DNA of 60,592 bases from Planctomycetia bacterium. Its GTDB lineage: Bacteria > Planctomycetota > Planctomycetia > Gemmatales > Gemmataceae. The stretch spans positions 1 to 60,592 of the forward strand of contig SYHD01000114.1 in the NCBI GenBank assembly GCA_005799265.1. Reading direction: 5' to 3'. The position numbers and the translations under genes were made by a program. How positions within the stretch are numbered: position 1 is the stretch's first letter; each line of letters begins with the position of its first letter. Positions 8,878-16,368 of the stretch are shown piece by piece. The notes below the pieces were generated by a model. The model saw nothing but the letters and a program-made list of their open reading frames with translations. It was not told the DNA's origin and searched no databases.

Positions 8878-10062
8878 ATGGCAAAGCATTTCGATCTGAG
8901 GAAGCAGCTCAGGCTGCACGACAAGGGCTTGCTTCGGCGCTTGTTCGCCGAGCACAAGGAACTGCTCGAGTTCCCTTGGGACTCGCTCAAGCCCCACGAG
9001 GTGAACCCACTCGTCGAAGCATGGGAGGGCCTTGATGAGGACAAGCGCAAGCAGGTCCAAGTCATCCTTCAGGACGTCCACGAGTTGGCCGACGAGCGCA
9101 GCCATAAGGTGCTGACCGAGGACCTGGAATGGCGCCATCCCGGCAAGCTGAATTCCTTTGGCGAACAGAAGAGCCTGCTCGACAAGGCGCTGTGGGCATA
9201 CCTCGAAACGCGGGACGCGTTCGATGAGGCGGCAATCTTCGCGCGCGCCGAGTCGCTGCGCAACGGGCAGTTCGCCAACCGCTGGAACAGCCTGCCGCCC
9301 AAGAAGATCAAGCTCACCGACGCAATGCGGGAGGCCCTCCAAGAGGAGATTCGCACCTACTACTGGAAGAAGGAGCTGCGCGGCGAGGTCTGCCGGGTCC
9401 ATCATTATCCGCGGGCCAATGGCGCCGAATTCTTCTTCGCCTACCTGCCGGACTGGCCCGACAAGAGGCTCGTCTTCGATTCTGATGGGAACCTGACGCC
9501 GCGCGAAGAGAGCTACACCTTCACCAACGTCTTCATTTACCTGCCCGACGAAGGCGCCATCGAGATGATCGCCAAGGGCGGCAAGAAGGTCCATCTCTCT
9601 CTTCGCAAGGCGTTCTGCAAAACTGTCCTCGACATCGACGTGGATGACGACGAGCCGATTCGGGCGACCTATCAGCTCGAGCACTTGCTCGACCCCAAGT
9701 TCGCGTTCACGACCGAGGACGACGACCGAATCGCCGTGGTCCGCCTGCGGCGTATGCGATTGGTGCCGATGATGGGCGCGCCGGCAATCGAGTACGTCGA
9801 GCCGAAATTCCTGGAAGACGCCAGCCATGCCGACGTCGTATCAGCAATCAATGCGCTCCTCGGGGCATACGAATTGAATCGCTCCCTGGTCAATGTGACG
9901 CAGGTCAGCATCCAACTCCAATTCCTCGGTGATGGCCGACGCAAGCCCAAGACGATGACCTTCAATGTCAGCTGTCCGACCTCCTGCGACCTGAAGAGCA
10001 AGCCCGACGACGTGCGCGTCGTCGGCGAGCGATGCATCAAGCGTTGGGGGATTCTCAAATGA
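8878..10062 (+). CDS. Unknown protein A, XRE/ImmA-linked module
   Basis: 394 residues. The ATG at 8878 is preferred over a longer frame that would overlap the ImmA gene. I do not recognise the family. The N-terminus is charged and helical (LRKQLRLHDKGLLRRLFAEH), the middle is mixed alpha/beta with aromatic strands (VHHYPRANGAEFFFAYLPDW), and the C-terminus is beta-rich with an SCPTSC cysteine pair. No signal peptide, membrane segment or catalytic motif is seen. It is coupled to the next gene (ATGA overlap) and preceded by the same 13-bp sequence found in the XRE operator, so the two genes look like a co-regulated module, perhaps defence or lysogeny-related (inference). Confidence 0.7.
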   Translation: MAKHFDLRKQLRLHDKGLLRRLFAEHKELLEFPWDSLKPHEVNPLVEAWEGLDEDKRKQVQVILQDVHELADERSHKVLTEDLEWRHPGKLNSFGEQKSLLDKALWAYLETRDAFDEAAIFARAESLRNGQFANRWNSLPPKKIKLTDAMREALQEEIRTYYWKKELRGEVCRVHHYPRANGAEFFFAYLPDWPDKRLVFDSDGNLTPREESYTFTNVFIYLPDEGAIEMIAKGGKKVHLSLRKAFCKTVLDIDVDDDEPIRATYQLEHLLDPKFAFTTEDDDRIAVVRLRRMRLVPMMGAPAIEYVEPKFLEDASHADVVSAINALLGAYELNRSLVNVTQVSIQLQFLGDGRRKPKTMTFNVSCPTSCDLKSKPDDVRVVGERCIKRWGILK

Positions 10063-11027
10063 CAAGCGCGCTCGACTATCTGTGGCCGCTTGTGGACGCT
10101 CCGAGGCCGATGGTGGCCGCGCACGTCGTCGCGGCCTGGCCCGCGGGCGTTCACCAGCGCCTTCTCGACCTTGGGTTCCTGGTCCAGGCTGCGGACGCCG
10201 ATCGCGTGATTTGCCCTGAGTGCCAGGGACACATCGAGGAGGTGATTGCCTGTGACGGTCCCGGTGGGGCCGTCCGATTCTATGTCGCGTGTCCCGAGGT
10301 CTCTCGTGCCCACGTTCCGGCAACGGCACGCCGCCAGTGGGCGGTGAACGCGCCGCGCCTCGCGGAGGCCCTCGCCGCCACGCTGAAGCTGACCGGAGTC
10401 TGCACGGAGCTTGTGCCGAATCGTTCGTGGCGCCTGGGCTGCACAACGTGGCAGGATGCGACGCGCGACGTTGTGTTGGCTCGTGGCCTGCATTGGGACG
10501 ACGCGCCGACCGTGCGCGCAGTCATCGTGCGGGCGCGCAAGCCGATCGTGTTTGTCCCTGACGCGAAACCGTCTGACGATCTTTGGCGTGGGCGTGTTCC
10601 CCCGATTCTTGCCTTGTCGCAGGTTGCGACACTTGGCGACACGGGCATGGAAGTCGATCCGTTGGAGATCGTGGCGGCGGTCCAGGACACCGAGGCACGA
10701 GCCATCAACTCGAACGCCGGTGTGATCGGCATGGAACAACTAAAGGTGATGATCCGCCAGCAAGTGAAAGCAGAAGTGAAGGCCAGCCTTTCGGATGACT
10801 TACTCGTGGCCGCGTATCGTCAACATGGCTCGATTCGTGCGGCTGCGGCATTCCTATCGCAACAATCTGACCAAGACGTGTCCAAGGACCAGGTGCGTCG
10901 CGCCGTGCAGCGTGCCGGAGGCGTAGCCGCCGTTCTGAACGATCAGAGCAGCGATTCAGTCGTTCGGACAACCCCTTCAAGGAAGCGAGGCCGGACTGCA
11001 AAAAAGATCGACCGACCCAACACCTGA
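10059..11027 (+). CDS. Unknown protein B with zinc-ribbon-like and HTH-like segments
   Basis: 322 residues starting at the ATG that overlaps the upstream stop. Residues about 50-85 hold CPEC, then ACDG and a VACPE segment, like a degenerate zinc ribbon. The C-terminal 100 residues are basic and helical, with an HTH-like stretch (LLVAAYRQHGSIRAAAAFLS, then SKDQVRRAVQ), which suggests nucleic-acid binding. The family was not recognised. Genetic coupling with protein A implies a joint function. It ends 24 bases before the LexA-like gene. Confidence 0.65.
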   Translation: MTSALDYLWPLVDAPRPMVAAHVVAAWPAGVHQRLLDLGFLVQAADADRVICPECQGHIEEVIACDGPGGAVRFYVACPEVSRAHVPATARRQWAVNAPRLAEALAATLKLTGVCTELVPNRSWRLGCTTWQDATRDVVLARGLHWDDAPTVRAVIVRARKPIVFVPDAKPSDDLWRGRVPPILALSQVATLGDTGMEVDPLEIVAAVQDTEARAINSNAGVIGMEQLKVMIRQQVKAEVKASLSDDLLVAAYRQHGSIRAAAAFLSQQSDQDVSKDQVRRAVQRAGGVAAVLNDQSSDSVVRTTPSRKRGRTAKKIDRPNT

Positions 11028-11051
11028 ATACTCCACCCCATTGAGGACCAC

Positions 11052-11444
11052 ATGAACGCCTACGACATGACTCCGCGCCAAGAAGCCATCTTCCATTTCA
11101 TGAAATGGCATCTGGTGGAATACCAGCGCCTTCCGACAGTTCGGGAGATCGCCGAGGAATTCAAGATCCGATCACCGAACGGAGTCGTCGCCCACCTTCA
11201 GGCATTGGTCCGACACGGAGTGATCACCCGGTTGGAAAAAGGACGCGCCATGAATTACCGGTTGAACGGAATGCTGCTCCGCCTGGAGACGGTATCGATC
11301 TCTTCATTCGAGAGCGACTCCACGGATAGCGAACTGTCGCGGCGCAGCGCCGCGACAACTTGGACGCCAGAGCAAGAAAACCGGAAGTCCTTGGAGGACA
11401 CCGAGTTATTCGTCTCGCAGGCCGCAGCCAATGCGTGCGCATGA
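11052..11444 (+). CDS. LexA-like DNA-binding protein (no peptidase domain)
   Basis: 130 residues. The N-terminal 65 residues match the LexA winged-helix domain (MTPRQEAIFHFMKWH, PTVREIAEEFKIRSPNGVVAHL, GVITRLEKGRA). The remaining about 60 residues lack the Ser-Lys autopeptidase domain, so it cannot self-cleave like LexA. It could be a constitutive regulator of early genes or compete with host LexA at SOS boxes. GAGGA precedes the ATG. It stands directly before the sigma-factor gene. Confidence 0.85.
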   Translation: MNAYDMTPRQEAIFHFMKWHLVEYQRLPTVREIAEEFKIRSPNGVVAHLQALVRHGVITRLEKGRAMNYRLNGMLLRLETVSISSFESDSTDSELSRRSAATTWTPEQENRKSLEDTELFVSQAAANACA

Positions 11445-11609
11445 TGTCGCAAACGCGACAGGGCGGCTGCCGGGTGAAGGCCGAGAGGCAAATAACCCGG
11501 CAGCCATCTTTCAGCGCTTGCGATTGATCGCGGTGACACACCGCGACGCAGCGTTTCCGCCCGCCAAGGGCGGATGTCCGTGGTTCAGCCTCCGGTCCCG
11601 GAGGCTATC

Positions 11610-12194
11610 ATGGACCGTGCGCACGCGAAAGATTTCATCCTCACCGATTACGCCAGGAAGCTCATCAAATTCAAGGCTCGCCAACTCAGCCGGCGCAGCG
11701 ACTTCCAATCGACCGATCGAGAGGACTTGCAACAGGAACTCTGGCTCGCTCTCGTCAAAGCCGCCAAGCAATTCGACCCGGCGAAAGCTTCGCTGGACAC
11801 TTTCATCGACCGCGTCGTGAATTCGGCAGTGGCGATGCTCGTGCGCGCTCGCGAGTGTCCAACACGCAGCGATGGCTTCCACGCAAAATCTCTCGACCGG
11901 GATTGCGCTTCGACCGACGACACGTCGGAGCCACTTGCGCTCATGGTCGGGCCCAACGATATGACGCGCCGCACGGGCGCCGAGACTCGGGAGGAGGCTC
12001 ACCGCGACGAAGACGACAAGGCGATCCAACACGCGCTGGCACAAATGCCGGCTGGACTGCGAGACATTTGCCGTCGGCTCATGGGCGGCACTGTCGCCTC
12101 GGTCGCAAACGAAATTGGTCTCTCGCGCCGCCAGGTACGGAACATGATTGCCTCAGCCAAACCCTTTTTTGAGCAGGTCGGCATCGATTTTTGA
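11610..12194 (+). CDS. Phage-encoded sigma-70-family sigma factor
   Basis: 194 residues from the ATG at 11610, which has GGAGG 9 bases upstream; an ATG at 11574 is in frame but has a poor site. Region 2 is visible at about residues 10-75 (DREDLQQELWLALVKAAKQFDPAKASLDTF, seen in parts) and a region-4 HTH at the C-terminus (VASVANEIGLSRRQVRNMI). The linker is short, as in ECF-like or phage sigma factors. It should redirect RNA polymerase to phage promoters. The 38-bp element that starts 7 bases after its stop occurs three times in the window and is the best candidate for its promoter (inference). Confidence 0.85.
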   Translation: MDRAHAKDFILTDYARKLIKFKARQLSRRSDFQSTDREDLQQELWLALVKAAKQFDPAKASLDTFIDRVVNSAVAMLVRARECPTRSDGFHAKSLDRDCASTDDTSEPLALMVGPNDMTRRTGAETREEAHRDEDDKAIQHALAQMPAGLRDICRRLMGGTVASVANEIGLSRRQVRNMIASAKPFFEQVGIDF

Positions 12195-12200
12195 GAATTT

Positions 12201-12238
12201 CGGACAACTCGACTTTTTCGAGCATACGTATCAGACAG
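12201..12238 (+). promoter_or_regulatory. 38-bp promoter-like element, copy 1
   Basis: Contains CGGACAACTC and GCATACGTA at the same spacing as the copies at 24596-24633 and 59540-59577; 26 of 38 positions are identical in all three. It lies between the sigma-factor stop and the replication genes, 36 bp before the ATG at 12275. CGGACA could be the -35-like and GCATAC the -10-like part of a dedicated promoter. Confidence 0.65.
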
Positions 12239-12274
12239 GCGAAGCATCGGACTTGATGTGTTTGGAGGCTGGTC

Positions 12275-12592
12275 ATGGGCCGTTCGTTTCTTTTCGTACT
12301 TGAATCGAATGTCCCGCTGGCGGAAGCAGAGATGTCACTCCACCTGGCCATGTTTGCAGTCGAAGGTTTGGCCGGCCGGGTGCGAGTGCGCATGGACGCC
12401 CATTACCGCGTTGATGAGGACGGCCATGCCATTCTCATCGACGGGCGCAATCGCGTCGGCCGATTGGTCGCCCGCATTCTCGCCGGGCTCCTGCAACGGG
12501 AGTTCGGCGAAGGATCCTTCCAGTTCAGTCGGGTCCATCAGGCTAACGAGCAACCCGTCAGCACCCACAAAGCCGAGGAAGCTGTCGCATGA
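12275..12592 (+). CDS. Hypothetical phage protein, first gene of replication module
   Basis: 105 residues, mixed alpha/beta, with no recognised domain. The ATG at 12275 follows promoter-like copy 1. The segment DEDGHAILIDGRNRVGRLVARILAGLL suggests a compact soluble fold. It precedes the Sak4-like ATPase gene by 67 bp, so it probably belongs to the early replication/recombination operon. Function unknown. Confidence 0.7.
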   Translation: MGRSFLFVLESNVPLAEAEMSLHLAMFAVEGLAGRVRVRMDAHYRVDEDGHAILIDGRNRVGRLVARILAGLLQREFGEGSFQFSRVHQANEQPVSTHKAEEAVA

Positions 12593-12659
12593 TTGATTGC
12601 CTCCATGAAATCTGATTTCTGAAACACCACGAACTAACCACTCTCACCGAGGGCATTCC

Positions 12660-13439
12660 ATGAGCTTGATGGCGAAAATCGAGCGCGGACGGACATCCAA
12701 ACCGCCGCGGATCCTGCTGTATGGTGTCGAAGGGATCGGCAAGAGCACGTTCGGCTCCCAGGCCCCGAAGCCGATCTTCATCCAAACCGAAGACGGTCTG
12801 GATGAAATCGCCTGCGACAAGTTCCCCCTGGCCAGGACCTACGACGACATCGTCGGCGCCTTGGCGGAACTCCGCACCCAGAAACACGACTACGAATCGG
12901 TCGTGATCGACAGCCTCGACTGGCTCGAGCGGCTGATCTGGGACAAGGTCTGTCAGGACACCGGCGCCAAGAACATCGAGAAGGCGGACGGCGGCTACGC
13001 TCGCGGTTACATGCACGCCTTGACCTACTGGCGCGAGATCGTCGACCAGCTCAACCAACTCCGTTCTGGCCACGGGATGGTCGTGTTGCTCATCGCGCAT
13101 GCCAAGGTCGAGAAGTTCGAGGACCCAGAATCGTCCCCCTACGACCGCTATTCGCCACGTCTGCACAAGCACGCCGGGGCCCTTGTCGGCGAGTGGGTTG
13201 ATGCCGTGCTGTTCGCGACGCGGAAGATGCGCACGCAGACCGAGGAAGCCGGCTTCAACCGCAAGCGGACCATCGCCCATGCCATCGGCAAAGATGGCGG
13301 CGAGCGCGTCCTCCGCTGCGTCGGCGGGCCGTCGTGCATCGCCAAGAACCGTTACGGGATCACCGACGACTTGCCGCTTGCGTGGCAGTCGTTCATCGCG
13401 GCACTTTCCAACCATCCCAACCAACAAGGAGCGAACTGA
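12660..13439 (+). CDS. Sak4-like RecA-fold ATPase (AAA_24), ssDNA annealing/recombination
   Basis: 259 residues. The P-loop GVEGIGKST is at 22-30, with a Walker B-like VVIDSLDWL near residue 85. The pattern of an N-terminal P-loop, IFIQTEDGLDEI, and LLIAHAKVEKF, followed by a DUF669 gene, is typical of phage AAA_24/Sak4 proteins. These RecA-like ATPases support single-strand annealing or recombination during phage replication and work with an SSB-like partner, here the next gene (1-bp gap). Confidence 0.85.
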   Translation: MSLMAKIERGRTSKPPRILLYGVEGIGKSTFGSQAPKPIFIQTEDGLDEIACDKFPLARTYDDIVGALAELRTQKHDYESVVIDSLDWLERLIWDKVCQDTGAKNIEKADGGYARGYMHALTYWREIVDQLNQLRSGHGMVVLLIAHAKVEKFEDPESSPYDRYSPRLHKHAGALVGEWVDAVLFATRKMRTQTEEAGFNRKRTIAHAIGKDGGERVLRCVGGPSCIAKNRYGITDDLPLAWQSFIAALSNHPNQQGAN

Positions 13440-13440
13440 C

Positions 13441-13905
13441 ATGGCCGATCTTCGTGGCTTCGATGCGAATGCCGTGGAACCGTCGAGCGACTTCGAGCCG
13501 ATTCCGGCCGGCAAGTACCCGGCCCTCATCACCGAATCGGAAATGAAGGCGAACAAGGCCGGCACCGGCAACTACCTCCAGTTCACGTTCCAGGTTCTCG
13601 ACGGGCCGCACAAGAACCGGCTCTTGTGGGCGCGATTGAACCTCGACAATCCGAACGCGATCACCGTGCAGATCGCGAAGGCAGAACTGTCTGCCATCTG
13701 CCGGGCGGTCGGCGTGCTGGCGCCGAACGATTCGACCGATCTGCACAACCTGCCGATGGTGATTCACGTGAAGTGCAAGAAGCGGACCGACACCGGCGAG
13801 ATCACCAACGAGATCAAGGGCTTCTCGAAAAAGGAAGCACCGGCGGCGGCCCAGGCGGCGAACGCGCCGCCGCAGGCCAACAGCACTCCCCCCTGGAGGC
13901 GATGA
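13441..13905 (+). CDS. DUF669 family ssDNA-binding-like protein
   Basis: 154 residues beginning MADLRGFDANAVEPSSDFEP, the characteristic opening of DUF669 phage proteins, with GKYPALITESEMKANKAGTG and NYLQFTFQVLDG forming an OB-like fold. The tail (about 125-154) is Ala/Pro/Gln-rich and flexible, as in SSB proteins. AAGGAG lies before the ATG, which I prefer over a longer frame running inside the ATPase gene. Pairing with Sak4-like ATPases is well known; it probably coats ssDNA and stimulates annealing. Confidence 0.85.
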   Translation: MADLRGFDANAVEPSSDFEPIPAGKYPALITESEMKANKAGTGNYLQFTFQVLDGPHKNRLLWARLNLDNPNAITVQIAKAELSAICRAVGVLAPNDSTDLHNLPMVIHVKCKKRTDTGEITNEIKGFSKKEAPAAAQAANAPPQANSTPPWRR

Positions 13906-14098
13906 GGACAAAGTGACTGGCATGCGTGCGAACCGGCGCGGTTGAGCGGCGACGACAGGTCTGCGTCCCGGTGAAGCCGATTTGAAAGGCCACGACGACA
14001 TGATTGTCCCCGCGACTCCAAGGGGCGTTCATCAGCCACGGCTGGTGCGCTCCGACGAGAGACGCATGCCTTCACTTTTTGAAACGGAGTCCGATGTG

Positions 14099-14464
14099 AT
14101 GTTCAGCGTCGAATTGCCGTATCCGCCGTCAATCAATCACTACTGGCGGCGGGTTGGGTATCGAACGCTAATCAGCCGAGAAGGGCGAAGATTCCGCGAG
14201 CGCGTCGTGGCGATCCTCGCGGCCAAGCGGCTCGTGCCGATGACTGGGCCGCTCAAAGTCGAGATCGACCTCTACCCACCCGATAGCCGGCGCCGCGACA
14301 TCGATAACGTGCAGAAGGCCCTGCTCGATGCCCTCCAGCACGGAGGGGTTTATGAAGACGACAGCCAGATCATCGACTTGCACGCGCGGAAGGGCGAACC
14401 CAAACCGGCCGGCATGGTCCGCGTCACAATCCGGCCGATCGAGGATTCCAGCGATGACGATTGA
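14099..14464 (+). CDS. rusA: RusA-family Holliday junction resolvase
   Basis: 121 residues: LPYPPSINHYWRR near the N-terminus, then RRRDIDNVQKALLDALQ and YEDDSQI, the conserved RusA signature in which the Asp residues bind metal. RusA cuts Holliday junctions and resolves branched phage DNA before packaging. The start is uncertain: GTG 14096 or ATG 14099 both follow CGGAG at a suitable distance, while ATG 14066 would add 11 unconserved residues. The gap 13906-14098 has no clear gene. Confidence 0.9.
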   Translation: MFSVELPYPPSINHYWRRVGYRTLISREGRRFRERVVAILAAKRLVPMTGPLKVEIDLYPPDSRRRDIDNVQKALLDALQHGGVYEDDSQIIDLHARKGEPKPAGMVRVTIRPIEDSSDDD

Positions 14465-14699
14465 AGGCTGGATTGCGATCAGCAAGTTCGGCCTGATGCC
14501 GGGCACGTTTCGCGAGGATCAGGCCGAGGCTGACGAAGCGGCCAAGCAAATCCTGCGGTTGCTGGGCGGGCCGCAAATGCTCGCCGGCTATCGCATGCGG
14601 AATGCAACCTTAATCGTTGACGACGACGATGGCGAAAGAGAATGCATCCCGATCAGTGAAGGGAGACGTCCCGGTGGAGTTGCGCCCGTACCAGCATGA
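14454..14699 (+). CDS. Small hypothetical phage protein
   Basis: 81 residues from the ATG at 14454, overlapping the RusA end by 11 bases and the helicase start by about 70. MTIEGWIAISKFGLMPGTF looks like real protein, and the C-terminal part is acidic (VDDDDGERE). The long overlap with the helicase suggests a coupled small gene, or that the helicase begins further downstream. No family recognised. Confidence 0.5.
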   Translation: MTIEGWIAISKFGLMPGTFREDQAEADEAAKQILRLLGGPQMLAGYRMRNATLIVDDDDGERECIPISEGRRPGGVAPVPA

Positions 14700-16368
14700 G
14701 GCCAAGAACGCCTTGTACGCGCATCTGCGTTCGCGAGACGACAATCCGTGCGTCGTGATTCCGACCGCTGGCGGCAAGACGCCGGTCATGGCGTCGATCT
14801 GCAAGGACGCAGTCGGGTTGTGGCAGGGCCGCGTCCTGATCCTGGCGCACGTCAAGGAGTTGCTCGAGCAGACAGCCGACAAACTGAGCAAGGTATGTGC
14901 CGATGTTCGCTTTGGCATTTACTCGGCCGGCCTCAAACGGCGCGACACCGGCCAAGCCGTCATCGTTGCAGGCATCCAGTCGGTCTACAAGCGGGCCTGC
15001 GAACTGGATGCGTTTGACCTCGTGGTGATTGACGAAGCGCACATGATTCCCGATGACGGCGACGGCATGTACCGTCAGTTCCTGGCCGAGGCCAAGACGA
15101 TCAACCCGTACCTGCGGATCATCGGTTTCACGGCAACCCCGTTTCGCCTCAAGACCGGGGCGATTTGCACGCCGGACGGATTCCTCAATCACGTTTGCTT
15201 CGAGGTGGGCGTCCGTGAATTGATCGTTCAAGGCTACCTGTGTCCGCTAGTCACCAAGGCCGGCAAGACAAAGGTCGACACCAGTGGGTTGCATGTACGC
15301 AGCGGTGAGTATATCGCGGGCGAGGTCGAGAACCTCATGGATCAAGGCACCTTGGTCGACGCCGCTTGCGCCGAGATTGTCCAGCAGACCGCCACACGCA
15401 ACGCAGTGCTGATTTTCGCCAGCGGAGTCAAGCACGGCGAGCACGTCGTGTCGGTGCTGAAGGCAAAGCACGGCATCGACTGTGGCTTCGTCACCGGCGA
15501 GACGCCGGCGCGCGAACGGGACGCGATCCTGGCCCGGTTCCGCGCCGGCGCCCTCAAGTACCTGACCAACGTCAACGTGCTAACAGCTGGGTTCGACGCC
15601 CCACACATCGACTGCGTCGCGCTGGTGCGGCCGACGCTGTCGCCGGGCCTGTACTACCAGATGGTCGGGCGTGGCTTCCGGCTTCATTCCGGCAAAGAGA
15701 ACTGCTTGGTTCTGGACTTCGGCGGCAACGTGCTGCGGCATGGTCCAGTGGACCAGATCAAGCTCAAGGATTGCATCGCTGGCAATGGCCAGGCGCCGGC
15801 GAAGGAATGTCCAGAGTGCCATTCGGTCATCGCTGCCGGCTACGCTCGCTGCCCTGATTGTGGCTTTGAGTTTCCACCGCCCGAACGGAGCAAGCACGAT
15901 GCCAAGGCCAGCGAGGCTGGGATTCTCTCCGGGCAGGTGACGAGAACGAAATTCGCCGTGGAGGATGTGTCGTTCAGCGTCCACGTCAAACGCAGCGCCG
16001 GTCCCGATGCGCCCCGCAGCATGCGCGTCGATTATGCGGTCGGCTGGCACGATTCCAAGTCCGAGTGGATCTGCTTTGAGCATGACGGTTACGCCCGTCA
16101 GAAGGCGGTGCAGTGGTGGAAACGCCGATCGCATGACCCGGTGCCAGATACAGCTGAGGAAGCAGTCGAATCAGCGAACGCCGGACGCCTAGCCTCCACG
16201 CGCGAGATTACCGTCCGAAGCGTGACGGGCGAGGACTTCGAGCGGATCGTCGGTTACGAGCTGGGTGAGTTCCCGCCACCGATCGATGATCAGGCTCTTA
16301 CCGAGGACGCTCTGGACTTTCCGTTCGGGGCCAACGCGGTTGCCGCGGAGGAGGAGATTCCGTGGTGA
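14629..16368 (+). CDS. SF2 DEAH-box helicase of phage replication
   Basis: 579 residues from the ATG at 14629. Motif Q-like RPYQHEA (19-25), Walker A TAGGKT (46-51), DEAH (135-138), GFTATPFR (motif III region), and QMVGRGFR (motif VI) are all present, so this is an active-looking superfamily 2 helicase. A four-Cys knuckle (CPECHS...CPDC) lies around residues 390-410, followed by an extra C-terminal domain. It probably unwinds DNA at forks or recombination intermediates. Its stop overlaps the primase start (GTGGTGA). Confidence 0.92.
   Translation: MAKENASRSVKGDVPVELRPYQHEAKNALYAHLRSRDDNPCVVIPTAGGKTPVMASICKDAVGLWQGRVLILAHVKELLEQTADKLSKVCADVRFGIYSAGLKRRDTGQAVIVAGIQSVYKRACELDAFDLVVIDEAHMIPDDGDGMYRQFLAEAKTINPYLRIIGFTATPFRLKTGAICTPDGFLNHVCFEVGVRELIVQGYLCPLVTKAGKTKVDTSGLHVRSGEYIAGEVENLMDQGTLVDAACAEIVQQTATRNAVLIFASGVKHGEHVVSVLKAKHGIDCGFVTGETPARERDAILARFRAGALKYLTNVNVLTAGFDAPHIDCVALVRPTLSPGLYYQMVGRGFRLHSGKENCLVLDFGGNVLRHGPVDQIKLKDCIAGNGQAPAKECPECHSVIAAGYARCPDCGFEFPPPERSKHDAKASEAGILSGQVTRTKFAVEDVSFSVHVKRSAGPDAPRSMRVDYAVGWHDSKSEWICFEHDGYARQKAVQWWKRRSHDPVPDTAEEAVESANAGRLASTREITVRSVTGEDFERIVGYELGEFPPPIDDQALTEDALDFPFGANAVAAEEEIPW

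Noticed and set aside
12558-13571. A 337-codon minus-strand frame opposite the Sak4-like gene
   Set aside because: The plus strand has P-loop and DUF669 signatures; the other frame has none.
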